A stretch of 14,847 nucleotides of DNA, from contig JAAVIG010000230.1 in assembly GCA_014796735.1 (NCBI GenBank), positions 1-14,847 of the forward strand. Reading direction: 5' to 3'. The stretch comes from Oscillospiraceae bacterium. GTDB taxonomy: Bacteria; Bacillota; Clostridia; Oscillospirales; Ruminococcaceae. The translations under genes were made by a program, and so were the position numbers. The notes beneath the pieces were generated by a model, which worked only from the letters and a program-made list of their open reading frames with translations, was not told where the DNA came from and did no database searches. Below are positions 7,692 to 14,757 of this stretch, in pieces (the first letter of the stretch is position 1; the number at the start of each line of letters is the position of its first letter).

Positions 7692-8981
7692 ATGGCAGAA
7701 ATAAGACCCTTTAAGGGACTTCGCTACACCGAAAAGGCGGGGGATATAAAAGCCCTTTGCTGTCCTCCCTACGATATTATCGGCGAGGAGCAAAGGGCGG
7801 CGCTTATCAATAAAAACGAAAATAACCTTATTCGTCTGGAATTACCCGTTATCGGCGGCAGCGAGGATATGACCCCCTACCGTGAAGCGGCTTCCGCCTT
7901 GCGCGGCTGGTTAAAAGAGGAAATATTAAAGCGGGACGAAAAAGACGGTCTGTATATTTACGAAATGGAATTTTCCGCTCTCGGCGGCTGCCATAAGGTC
8001 AAGGGCTTTGTTTCTCTGGTAAAGCTTGAGCCTTTCAGCAAGGGGATTATACTTCCCCATGAGGAGACTCTGTCAAAAGCAAAGGTTGACCGCTTTAATT
8101 TAATGAAAGCAACCGGCTGTAATTTCAGTCAGATATATTCGTTATACACGGACGAGGACAACTCGGTATTCGGCCTTATCGACAGCGCTTCAAAGGGGGC
8201 TCCCGACAGCGAGTTCACCGATGATGACAATGTTATTCACCGTATGTGGAGGCTTACCGATACCAATACCATAAACAAAATAACCGAAAAAATGGCGGAT
8301 AAAAAATTATATATAGCGGACGGACATCACCGTTACGAAACCGCCTTAAACTATCAGAAATATGTCAATGATAATCTTGACGAAACAGGCACAAGCGACT
8401 ACGTTACAATGATGCTGGTAAATATGGAAAACAGCGGGCTTGTGGTGTTCCCTACTCACAGAATAGTAAGAGACCTGCCCGAATTTGACTATAACGCGGT
8501 CTGTGAAAAATGCAGGGAATATTTTGAGGTAACGCCTTATCTTAACAGGGAAAAGGGCGAGATCGGACTTGAGGAAGCCTATAAAAACGGGGAAAAAGCC
8601 TTCGTTTTGTTTACGGGAGACAACAATTACACGCTGCTTAAGCTTCGTGACATTTCCGTTATGGATGATCTTCTCCCGGGCGGCTGCAAGGCGTTAAGGC
8701 AGCTTGACGTAAGTATTCTTCACACCCTTGTTCTTGAAAGGATTTTCGGCATTGACAAGGAAAATATGGCGAATCAGATAAATCTTACTTATACAAGAAG
8801 CGCGGACGAAGCGTTGGCGGCGGTAGACGGGAAAAGAGCAAACTGCTGCTTCCTGCTTAATCCCACAAGGGTCGAGGAGATCGGACAGGTTGCGGCGGCG
8901 GGCGATAAAATGCCGCAGAAGTCCACCTATTTCTATCCCAAGCTTACAACGGGACTTGTAATGAACAAAATCTTTAACTGA
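7692..8981 (+). CDS. DUF1015 family protein
   Basis: 429-residue soluble protein of the DUF1015 family (PF06245). Recognisable blocks are the N-terminal RPFKGLRY and CCPPYDII (5-30), the HEETLSKAKVDRFNLMKATG region (123-142) and the most diagnostic block, ADGHHRYETA (209-218). The length matches the usual 400-430 residues. The conserved His/Asp/Glu residues suggest an enzyme. I recall distant structural links with ParB-like kinases that phosphorylate free serine, but I would not assign that activity from this sequence. AGAAAGGA precedes the ATG at 7692 by about 9 bases. The gap to the epimerase gene is only 21 bases, so these two are very likely in one transcript. Whether they are linked in metabolism is not shown by the sequence. 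Confidence 0.92.
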   Translation: MAEIRPFKGLRYTEKAGDIKALCCPPYDIIGEEQRAALINKNENNLIRLELPVIGGSEDMTPYREAASALRGWLKEEILKRDEKDGLYIYEMEFSALGGCHKVKGFVSLVKLEPFSKGIILPHEETLSKAKVDRFNLMKATGCNFSQIYSLYTDEDNSVFGLIDSASKGAPDSEFTDDDNVIHRMWRLTDTNTINKITEKMADKKLYIADGHHRYETALNYQKYVNDNLDETGTSDYVTMMLVNMENSGLVVFPTHRIVRDLPEFDYNAVCEKCREYFEVTPYLNREKGEIGLEEAYKNGEKAFVLFTGDNNYTLLKLRDISVMDDLLPGGCKALRQLDVSILHTLVLERIFGIDKENMANQINLTYTRSADEALAAVDGKRANCCFLLNPTRVEEIGQVAAAGDKMPQKSTYFYPKLTTGLVMNKIFN

Positions 8982-9002
8982 CTTATTAAGGGAGCTGTTA
9001 AA

Positions 9003-10169
9003 ATGCTGAAAACGGAGATACAAAACGAGCTTGAAAACCACATCATACCCTTTTGGAACGATCTTTGCGATCACGAAAGGGGCGGTTTTTACGGTTTTAT
9101 GGATTATGACCTGACATTGGACAAAAACGCGCCAAAGGGTGTTATCCTACATTCGAGAATACTTTGGTTTTATTCTAACTGCTATCTGGTGCTGGGCAAA
9201 AAGGAGTATTTGGAAAAGGCCGCGCATTGCTTTGAGTTTTTGAAAAAATACTGTGTTGACAAGGAAAACGGCGGTGTGTACTGGCTGATGAACGCTGACG
9301 GCTCCGTTAACGACTCCATGAAGCATACATACTGTCAGGCGTTTTTTGTTTACGCCATGTCAAGCTACTTTGACGCTTCAAAGGATAAAGAAGCTCTTGA
9401 TCTGGCTATGAGCGTGTTTGAAACGATAGAAAGCAGATGCGTTGACGAGGTGGCGTATCTCGAAGCGCAGAGCAAGGAATTTAAGCTTATCGAGAACGAT
9501 GCGCTTTCCGAAAACGGCTTGATGGCGGACAAAACAATGAATACCGTTTTGCACCTGATCGAGGCGTATACCGAATTGTACCGCGTCAGCAAAAACGAAA
9601 AAGTGCTTGAAAGGCTTAAATTTCAGCTTGAGCTGACTTACGATAAAATTTACGACAAGGACGGCTCCAAGCTTTTGGTATTTTTCGATAAAAACATGAA
9701 GGTTATCGGAGATATTCATTCCTATGGTCACGATATTGAGGCAACGTGGCTGTTGGACAGAGCCTGTGATATTATAGGAGACACCGAAATTACCGAAAGG
9801 ATCTCCGAAATGAATAAAAGGATCGCCGCCAATATCGCCAAGATAGCTTTTAAAGACGGTTCGATCTTAAACGAACGGGAAAACGATAAAATAAACACAT
9901 GGCGTATCTGGTGGGTACAGGCGGAAAGCGTTGTGGGCTTTCTGAACGCTTACGAAAGGTACGGTAACCCCGAGTACAAAAAAATCGCGGAGTCGGTGTG
10001 GGATTATATAAAGGAAAGCATTATCGATAAGCGGCAGGGCGGCGAATGGTACTCCCAGGTAGACGAAAACGGTGTTCCCGCAAGCTTCAAGGCTGCCGTT
10101 GACCCGTGGAAATGTCCGTATCACAACGGAAGAATGTGCTTAGAAGCAATTAAAAGACTTTCTTGTTAA
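9003..10169 (+). CDS. ce: Cellobiose 2-epimerase (AGE family)
   Basis: 388-residue (alpha/alpha)6-barrel enzyme of the N-acylglucosamine 2-epimerase superfamily. It is predicted to convert cellobiose to 4-O-beta-glucosyl-mannose, which beta-mannan and cellulose degraders pass to a mannosylglucose phosphorylase. The sequence resembles, as I remember it, the Ruminococcus albus enzyme along its whole length. Blocks such as GVILHSRILWFYSN (46-59), DIHSYGHDIEATWL (237-250) and WKCPYHNGRMC (369-379) are essentially the same. Residues reported as essential there fall at the same numbers here: R52, H243, E246, W249, W304, E308 and H374. There is no signal peptide, so it acts in the cytoplasm on imported disaccharide. 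AAGGGAG lies 8 bases before the ATG. The stop codon abuts a palindromic repeat. An N-acylglucosamine epimerase is the less likely alternative. Confidence 0.95.
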   Translation: MLKTEIQNELENHIIPFWNDLCDHERGGFYGFMDYDLTLDKNAPKGVILHSRILWFYSNCYLVLGKKEYLEKAAHCFEFLKKYCVDKENGGVYWLMNADGSVNDSMKHTYCQAFFVYAMSSYFDASKDKEALDLAMSVFETIESRCVDEVAYLEAQSKEFKLIENDALSENGLMADKTMNTVLHLIEAYTELYRVSKNEKVLERLKFQLELTYDKIYDKDGSKLLVFFDKNMKVIGDIHSYGHDIEATWLLDRACDIIGDTEITERISEMNKRIAANIAKIAFKDGSILNERENDKINTWRIWWVQAESVVGFLNAYERYGNPEYKKIAESVWDYIKESIIDKRQGGEWYSQVDENGVPASFKAAVDPWKCPYHNGRMCLEAIKRLSC

Positions 10170-10327
10170 TACTCGCAGCTGCAACAAAACACACAAATCC
10201 TGTCGGCATAAATTCCATGTGTTTTCGTTGTCGTCCTTGCCTTGCGACAGCAAGGCTGCGTCCTCCGCCTCAACACATAAAATTTCTGCTCGGCATTCTT
10301 TGCACATTTTATTGCAGCGGCGAGTAT
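10169..10327. repeat. MITE-like snap-back palindrome 1
   Basis: A 159-bp sequence that can fold back along most of its length. The terminal arms are at 10169-10189 and 10307-10327: 21 bases, 19 matching once one is reverse-complemented, starting ATACTCGC. Inner pairs are ATGTGTT (10217-10223) with AACACAT (10272-10278), and CCTTGC (10240-10245) with GCAAGG (10250-10255) around the loop GACA. If the true ends are CTCGC/GCGAG, both sides are flanked by TA, as expected for a Tc1/mariner-type target duplication. There is no open frame of note inside. It starts at the last base of the epimerase stop codon and ends 30 bases before the adaptor lipoprotein start, filling the gap between the two genes. 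It reads as a non-autonomous mobile repeat; copy number is unknown. Confidence 0.75.
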
Positions 10328-10356
10328 AACCGTCATAGGAAGGAATGATTTTAAAG

Positions 10357-11427
10357 ATGAAAAAGGGCCTCGTAAGAATAATAACGGCGGCATCGCTGCT
10401 GTCTTTGTCGCTGACCTCCTGTTCCGCCGTATCTCAAACGGAGGGCGAGATAGATATTCCGATTTATGAGGGTTCGCAAAACGAAGATTACACCACCGTG
10501 GAGGTAACACGCATGGATCTTTCCTCGGGTGAGAAGATCGGCGCGTTTATCGGCTATACTTTTTCGGACGCTCTGTCCGCCGCCGCAAGCGGAAACTTGG
10601 TGTCCTACAACCTTTCCAAATATCAGGAGCTTAAAGAGGGGGACGTTATAGCGGTAATAGACAGCTCCGCGCTGGACTACGCCTACCGCAGACAGGATAT
10701 AATGACACAGGCGGCTTATGAACGCTATCTCTCTTCCGGCACTGAGGCGGCAAGGCTTGAATACGAATACGAAAAATCGGTGTTGGACGCCGTGCAGTAT
10801 CAAATAGACTGCTACACGATAAGAGCGCCCTATGACTGCGTTATATCGGACGCCGCCAATCTTACCGAGGGACAGGAGATAGAAGAAGGAACCTACATTT
10901 GTTCGGTCGCCCACCCCGATGAGATCTGCGTTTATCTGTCCGAAAGCGTCAAAAAGGGAGAAGAGAGCAAATTTAAATTAGGCGCAAAGGTTTCCGTTAA
11001 CCTGACGGGCAACGACTATGAGGGCACGGTAATAAGCGTTCCCGAAAGCGGCGCTTATAAGTTCGACTTAAAATATACAAAAGAAAATATGTTTTTTGAG
11101 GCGCCCAAATCGGGGCCTGTCGCCGCCGACAGCAGCAAAAATGTTATCATCGGGTTTGAGCCCGAGGTGTTGACCGCTCTGCTTGAAGATACCCCAAATG
11201 CCGTGGTTGCGGGCTGGGCTACGGTCAACGTGACTACAAGAAAAATGAACAACGTGCTTGCCGTTCCCATGGGAGCAGTATCAAGGCGGGAAAACGCTTA
11301 TGTTTATATCGTGAATAACGGACAGCGTATACAAACGCCAGTTGTTACGGGAGGTACTATCAACGGGTATACGATAATAACGGCAGGATTGAGTGAAGGA
11401 GATATTATTTCGGCGTCCTTTAAATAA
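10357..11427 (+). CDS. HlyD/MacA-type efflux adaptor lipoprotein
   Basis: 356-residue membrane-fusion (adaptor) protein anchored as a lipoprotein. A basic start (MKKGLVR) and hydrophobic stretch lead to the lipobox LTSC with C22 as the lipidated residue. Two half-motifs of a biotinyl-lipoyl domain (about 77-103 and 153-184, the latter with YTIRAPYDC) flank a short helical hairpin (about 104-152). They are followed by a beta-barrel region and a membrane-proximal domain with LAVPMGAV (301-308). In the family such proteins bridge an ABC permease or similar pump to the outside. Start choice: the ATG at 10345 touches the AGGAAGGA site (10337-10344), so the ATG at 10357, 12 bases downstream of it and opening a proper signal peptide, is preferred. 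The probable pump partner is the ATPase/permease pair at 12831-14718. Substrate unknown. Confidence 0.88.
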   Translation: MKKGLVRIITAASLLSLSLTSCSAVSQTEGEIDIPIYEGSQNEDYTTVEVTRMDLSSGEKIGAFIGYTFSDALSAAASGNLVSYNLSKYQELKEGDVIAVIDSSALDYAYRRQDIMTQAAYERYLSSGTEAARLEYEYEKSVLDAVQYQIDCYTIRAPYDCVISDAANLTEGQEIEEGTYICSVAHPDEICVYLSESVKKGEESKFKLGAKVSVNLTGNDYEGTVISVPESGAYKFDLKYTKENMFFEAPKSGPVAADSSKNVIIGFEPEVLTALLEDTPNAVVAGWATVNVTTRKMNNVLAVPMGAVSRRENAYVYIVNNGQRIQTPVVTGGTINGYTIITAGLSEGDIISASFK

Positions 11428-11474
11428 TTGTACGGCAAAAAGTTTAATATTTGAATATTCGGAAATTTATATCA

Positions 11475-11561
11475 GGCTGTAAAAAAATAAAATTGTAACC
11501 CGTCAAAACCAAGGTGAAATAAGGTTTTGACGGGTTTTATTTTGTTGATATTTTTACAGCC
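11475..11561. repeat. 87-bp imperfect palindrome containing the terminator
   Basis: The outer arms GGCTGTAAAAA (11475-11485) and TTTTTACAGCC (11551-11561) are perfectly complementary and enclose the terminator stem at 11497-11536. Loosely matching A/T-rich sequence lies between the two stems. The whole structure fills the gap between two convergent genes. It could be a small mobile palindrome or only an elaborate two-way terminator. Confidence 0.65.
11497..11542. terminator. Bidirectional intrinsic terminator between convergent adaptor genes
   Basis: AACCCGTCAAAACC (11497-11510) pairs perfectly with GGTTTTGACGGGTT (11523-11536) around a 12-base loop. T-rich tracts follow on both strands (TTTTATTTTG on plus; A-rich 11481-11492 gives T's on minus). 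It lies between the lipoprotein adaptor (ending 11427) and the minus-strand adaptor-like gene (ending 11598) and suits both. Confidence 0.9.
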
Positions 11562-11597
11562 GCTTTTTTCCGTATAGTATTGCTATGCGCAATTATT

Positions 11598-12290
11598 TTA
11601 CTTTAACCCCGCGCTAACTCTTACTCTCCCTCCGTCGTAAACCAGATCGGGGTCGGTAAGCACCAAGTCCTCCACGCCTACGCCCGAAACTATCTCGGTC
11701 TTGTCCGATAACTCCATTCCCGTAACTATATCTCGCCTTACCGCCGTATTATTCTGCAAAACATAGACATATTCACCTTTATCGTCCTGACATATCGCCG
11801 AATAAGGCAGCATATTCAAAATCCGCTCGTCACCCGTTTTAAGCTGTACCGTCACCGAGTACCCCGAACGCAGCTTTGCCGTGTCACCCTCCTCGATCAG
11901 CACAGTCACGTCCACCACCGTCTCGGCGGCGGAAAGCGCGCTTACAGCCAAGGAATAAGCCGTATCGGAAATATTGCTGACGCTCCCGAAATAGTTTCCG
12001 TCGGGAAACGCCGCCCCCGACAGCTCCGCTCTCTGTCCCGCTTCGACCTGTGAGATGTCCGCCTCATTCACCGCCGCCACCGCATAAAATTCGTCCCTCA
12101 GCCTTACAATAGTACCCTTTGCGGTAACATAGGGCTTATACTCGCAGGGCTCAACTCTTATGGCACTGACCACGGGCATAAACGTTTCCGCCGCTTCGGG
12201 TACGGCAAAGGCGATATAACCCGCCGAAAACATCAGCACGGCAATAATAACGGTTTTAAATATACCTGCCGCTTTTTTGTTCTTTTCCAT
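11598..12290 (-). CDS. Short membrane-anchored efflux adaptor-like protein (HlyD family, reduced)
   Basis: 230-residue protein with an N-terminal signal anchor (basic residues 2-6, helix about 10-30) and an extracytoplasmic part. The latter resembles the beta-barrel and membrane-proximal domains of HlyD/MacA adaptors: repeated beta strands, EAGQRAELSG (83-92), LRSGYSVTVQLKTG (140-153), LPYSAI (161-166) and the VYVLQNNTAVRRDIVTG strand pair (175-191). The biotinyl-lipoyl halves and coiled-coil hairpin of normal adaptors are absent: the anchor leads almost directly into the barrel. AAAGGAAG precedes the ATG at 12290 on the minus strand. It is divergent from the Cys-rich/ABC genes and convergent with the full-length adaptor, so a role in the same export system is likely by context. 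It is intact, with no frame break, so it is not obviously a pseudogene. Confidence 0.75.
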   Translation of the reverse strand: MEKNKKAAGIFKTVIIAVLMFSAGYIAFAVPEAAETFMPVVSAIRVEPCEYKPYVTAKGTIVRLRDEFYAVAAVNEADISQVEAGQRAELSGAAFPDGNYFGSVSNISDTAYSLAVSALSAAETVVDVTVLIEEGDTAKLRSGYSVTVQLKTGDERILNMLPYSAICQDDKGEYVYVLQNNTAVRRDIVTGMELSDKTEIVSGVGVEDLVLTDPDLVYDGGRVRVSAGLK

Positions 12291-12694
12291 TTTAACCGCT
12301 TCCTTTCTTTTTAATGCTCTTTTTTACGCCCTAATATTTTACCAAAATTACTTTGGGTTATACGTTAAAATTTACCTCCGTTTTTTCCGATTTTTTGTAC
12401 AGCTTTAAAGGTGATTTTTGGTATAAACATGAAATTGATGTACAAAATATTTCTGAAAAAATCTGTGTAAACCGGAAACGGATTTTGCGGATTATTATTA
12501 AGGCAGCAACGCACAATTATTGTCGTTCGATTGCGCAGTCAGATTTTCCGTCAGATTGTACAAATTTGACGCAGACGGGCTGTCGCCCGTCAAGGAGAAT
12601 TTGTGCGATATGACGGGAAATATGCAAGCAAGCGGGCGGCAAAGGCGTGAGCCGCTAATTGCGCGGTGCTGTCTTAAGGAAAGGAGCATATAAA
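12291..12694. other. 404-bp intergenic region upstream of the ABC operon
   Basis: No convincing gene. The left half (12291-12497) is AT-rich and must hold divergent promoters. The best plus-strand candidate is TTGGTA (12418-12423), 17 bases, then TACAAA (12441-12446), four of six matches in each box. For the minus strand only an isolated TAAAAT (12341-12336) stands out. The right half is occupied by snap-back palindrome 2. Neither promoter is certain. Confidence 0.5.
12498..12677. repeat. MITE-like snap-back palindrome 2 (TTAA ends)
   Basis: A 180-bp sequence that folds on itself. The terminal arms at 12498-12519 and 12656-12677 match at 19 of 22 positions, and both begin TTAAG. Inner pairs are ACAAATT (12560-12566) with AATTTGT (12598-12604), and GACGGGC (12574-12580) with GCCCGTC (12585-12591) around TGTC. 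TTAA at both ends could be part of the arm or a duplicated target. The ends differ from those of palindrome 1, so it is a different family. It ends directly at the GGAAAGGAG ribosome-binding region of the Cys-rich gene and so forms part of the leader if transcription starts upstream. Confidence 0.8.
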
Positions 12695-12856
12695 ATGAAC
12701 TTAATATTGTGCAGCGAAAACTGCAAGCATCAAAAGGACGGATACTGCTGTCTGGACGAGTACGGAAGGATCACCGACGTGATCTCCTCGCCCTGCGTTT
12801 ACTTTGACGAAAGAAAGGACGGTAAGCACAATGATAAAAACGGAGAATCTGACTAA
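12695..12856 (+). CDS. Small Cys-rich protein
   Basis: 53-residue protein with five cysteines (C6, C10, C18, C19, C34) in the pattern C-x3-C-x7-CC-x14-C, suggesting a metal- or cluster-binding mini-domain. Similar short proteins with a C-x3-C-x-Q-K-D-G-x-C core are common in Clostridia and, as far as I recall, uncharacterised. The ATG at 12695 is chosen because GGAAAGGAG (12678-12686) lies just upstream; the earlier ATG at 12659 falls inside the palindromic repeat. The end overlaps the ABC ATPase start by 26 bases in another frame, which implies translational coupling. It might sense metal or redox state for the transporter, but that is inference from position only. Confidence 0.75.
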   Translation: MNLILCSENCKHQKDGYCCLDEYGRITDVISSPCVYFDERKDGKHNDKNGESD

Positions 12857-13496
12857 GGTCTATTCCACAGACGGCGGCGTATCCGTCAGAGCGCTGGACA
12901 AGGTGTCCTTGGAAATAAGGGACGGGGAATTTATCTCAATAGTGGGCGCGTCGGGTTCGGGAAAAACCACCCTGATGAATATCATAGGCTGTCTCGATAT
13001 TCCCACCGAGGGAAAATACTGCCTTGACGGCGCGGATATTTCACTCCTGAAATCCGCAGAGCTCAGCAGGATAAGAAGCAGGAAAATAAGCTTTGTATTT
13101 CAGGGTTTTAACCTTATTCCCTCGCTTACCGCCGCGGAAAATGTGGAATTACCGCTTATATACCGAAAAATCGATCCGATCACACGAAAGCAAACGGTAG
13201 AGGACGCCCTTGAAGCGGTGGGGCTGAGCAAAAGAGCCGATCACCTGCCCGCCGAGCTTTCGGGGGGACAGCAGCAGAGAGTTGCCATTGCGAGAGCCTT
13301 TGCCTTGGACGCTCCGCTGATCTTGGCGGACGAGCCCTGCGGAAATTTAGACAGCCGTTCGGGAGCGGACGTTATGGAAATGCTCCACGGGCTTAACCGT
13401 CTCGGCAAGACCGTGGTGCTTATCACCCACGACGAAAAGGCGGCAATGACGGCGGACAGACAAATACGTATCTCGGACGGCAGGATTGTAGTGTAG
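12831..13496 (+). CDS. ABC transporter ATP-binding protein (MacB/LolD type)
   Basis: 221-residue ATPase with every expected motif: Walker A GASGSGKT (39-46), Q-loop Q91, signature LSGGQ (143-147), Walker B LILADE (163-168), D-loop NLDS (172-175) and switch H200. The length and FQGFNLIPSLTAAENVELPL-type block (from 90) place it with the MacB/LolD/FtsE class, which drives export or lipoprotein/peptide extrusion through FtsX-fold permeases. The start at 12831 is preferred over the ATG at 12804, because it begins the usual IKTENLTKVY and AAAGGA lies 11 bases upstream. It overlaps the Cys-rich gene by 26 bases, and the permease gene follows after 37 bases. Cargo unknown; antimicrobial peptide or macrolide-like export is typical of the family. 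Confidence 0.97.
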   Translation: MIKTENLTKVYSTDGGVSVRALDKVSLEIRDGEFISIVGASGSGKTTLMNIIGCLDIPTEGKYCLDGADISLLKSAELSRIRSRKISFVFQGFNLIPSLTAAENVELPLIYRKIDPITRKQTVEDALEAVGLSKRADHLPAELSGGQQQRVAIARAFALDAPLILADEPCGNLDSRSGADVMEMLHGLNRLGKTVVLITHDEKAAMTADRQIRISDGRIVV

Positions 13497-13502
13497 CAAA
13501 GA

Positions 13503-13532
13503 AAAGGACATAAAAAAGAAAGGACATAAAAA
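13503..13532 (+). repeat. Tandemly duplicated ribosome-binding site before the permease
   Basis: AAAGGACATAAAAA occurs at 13503-13516 and again at 13519-13532, a perfect 14-base direct repeat with 16-base period. Each copy carries an AAAGGA Shine-Dalgarno core. The second is correctly placed (about 9 bases) before the permease ATG at 13534; the first lies too far away to act directly. Confidence 0.8.
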
Positions 13533-13533
13533 T

Positions 13534-14718
13534 ATGAACAGCAGCAAAGCAATAACCGCGCTCAAGAGCATAAAAAGAGGAAAAAGCCGCTCGCTGCTTA
13601 CCCTGTGCAGCGTAGCGGTGGGAGTGTTCGCGGTGGTGGTAATATCGGGAATAGGCGCGGTGGGATCGCAGGAGATAAATTCCGCCATGGTGACTATGGG
13701 AATAAACTCCGCAATGGTGGAGGCGGCCGATTCGGGAGACGGAACAAGCCTTACCGGAGAGGACGTGACCAGATTCGGAGAACTTAACGGAGTAAACAAG
13801 GCTATGCCTCTCATGGGCGCAACGAGCAAAACAAAGGTATTGGGGGAATACATTTCCTGCTACGCGTGGGGCGTTGACGAGGACGCGAAGGATATTATCT
13901 CTATCAAGGCGGTGCACGGAAGACTGATAGACAACCGTGACGTGGAAAATCACAGCCGCGTCTGCGTGATCGACGAGGTCATAGCCGAGGAAAGCTACGG
14001 AAGAAGCAATATTGTCGGAAAAAAGGTAAGTCTGCTTTTAGGCGGAAGCTACTGCGAATTTGAAATAGTGGGTATCGCCAAATCGGGAATAACGGGGCTG
14101 CAAAACGTTATGTCGGGGATAATTCCCGATTTTGTATACGTACCGTACAGCACAATGCAGGATATTGTGGGGAAAACCTCCTTTGATAAGATTGCGCTTT
14201 TACTGGAAAAGGACGAGGCGGACGAAAACCTTACCAAAACGCTCACAACGGAGGTAAACAACCTTAAGGACAGCCCCGGAGGACTTGTTATAAACAATTT
14301 TCAAAGCCAGAAGGGGCAGCTTACCGATATTTTAAGCATAATCACCACCGTGCTTTCCCTTATCGCTGGTATAAGCCTTGTGGTGTCGGGTATAACCGTG
14401 ATGACGACAATGCTTGTAAGCGTCGGCGAGCGAACAAGGGAAATAGGTATAAAAAAATCCATAGGGGCGGGAAACGGCGATATAATGTTGGAGTTCCTTC
14501 TTGAAAGCGTTCTGCTTACCGCTTTCGGAAGCCTGCTGGGTATAGGCGCGGGGCTTGGTACATGCGCTGTGGGGTGCCTTATTTTAGGGGTCGATTTTAC
14601 GGTGTCGGTAAACGCGGTTATAGCGGCGTTTGTGTTTGCGGTGGCAATGGGGGCGCTGTTTGGAGTTTATCCCGCGCTTAAGGCGGCAAGGTTAAGACCG
14701 ATTGAAGCACTAAGATAA
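13534..14718 (+). CDS. ABC transporter permease (MacB/FtsX fold)
   Basis: 394-residue permease with the MacB topology: one transmembrane helix near the N-terminus (about 21-43), a large extracytoplasmic domain (about 45-262, MacB periplasmic core type) and three C-terminal helices (about 266-295, 318-345 and 358-381). The FtsX-family cytoplasmic motif GERTREIGIKKSIGA (298-312) follows the second helix, and the C-terminal KAARLRPIEALR (383-394) is characteristic. It is 37 bases downstream of the ATPase and must dimerise with it to form the pump. The length matches other MacB-like permeases lacking a fused ATPase. The stop codon lies directly against an A-rich tract and hairpin that look like a terminator for the opposite strand. 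Confidence 0.96.
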   Translation: MNSSKAITALKSIKRGKSRSLLTLCSVAVGVFAVVVISGIGAVGSQEINSAMVTMGINSAMVEAADSGDGTSLTGEDVTRFGELNGVNKAMPLMGATSKTKVLGEYISCYAWGVDEDAKDIISIKAVHGRLIDNRDVENHSRVCVIDEVIAEESYGRSNIVGKKVSLLLGGSYCEFEIVGIAKSGITGLQNVMSGIIPDFVYVPYSTMQDIVGKTSFDKIALLLEKDEADENLTKTLTTEVNNLKDSPGGLVINNFQSQKGQLTDILSIITTVLSLIAGISLVVSGITVMTTMLVSVGERTREIGIKKSIGAGNGDIMLEFLLESVLLTAFGSLLGIGAGLGTCAVGCLILGVDFTVSVNAVIAAFVFAVAMGALFGVYPALKAARLRPIEALR

Positions 14719-14743
14719 AAAAATAAAAAAGCGGCGAAGCCGC
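14717..14743 (-). terminator. Intrinsic terminator for a minus-strand gene beyond the right edge
   Basis: Read on the minus strand, GCGGC TTC GCCGC (14743-14731) is followed by fourteen bases that are all T except one A (14730-14717). This is an excellent terminator shape. On the plus strand the same hairpin is followed only by AAATGTCTTTTTC, so it is a poorer terminator for the permease gene. Confidence 0.7.
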
Positions 14744-14757
14744 AAATGTCTTTTTCG

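Noticed and set aside
10300..10330. Possible outward promoter in palindrome 1 (TTGCAC, 19 bases, TATAAC) for the adaptor lipoprotein
   Set aside because: The spacer is too long and both boxes are imperfect. It remains only a possibility, with no better promoter seen for that gene.
13347..13953. Two long minus-strand frames across the ATPase/permease junction
   Set aside because: Antisense to two clear ABC genes, with no motif and no ribosome-binding support.
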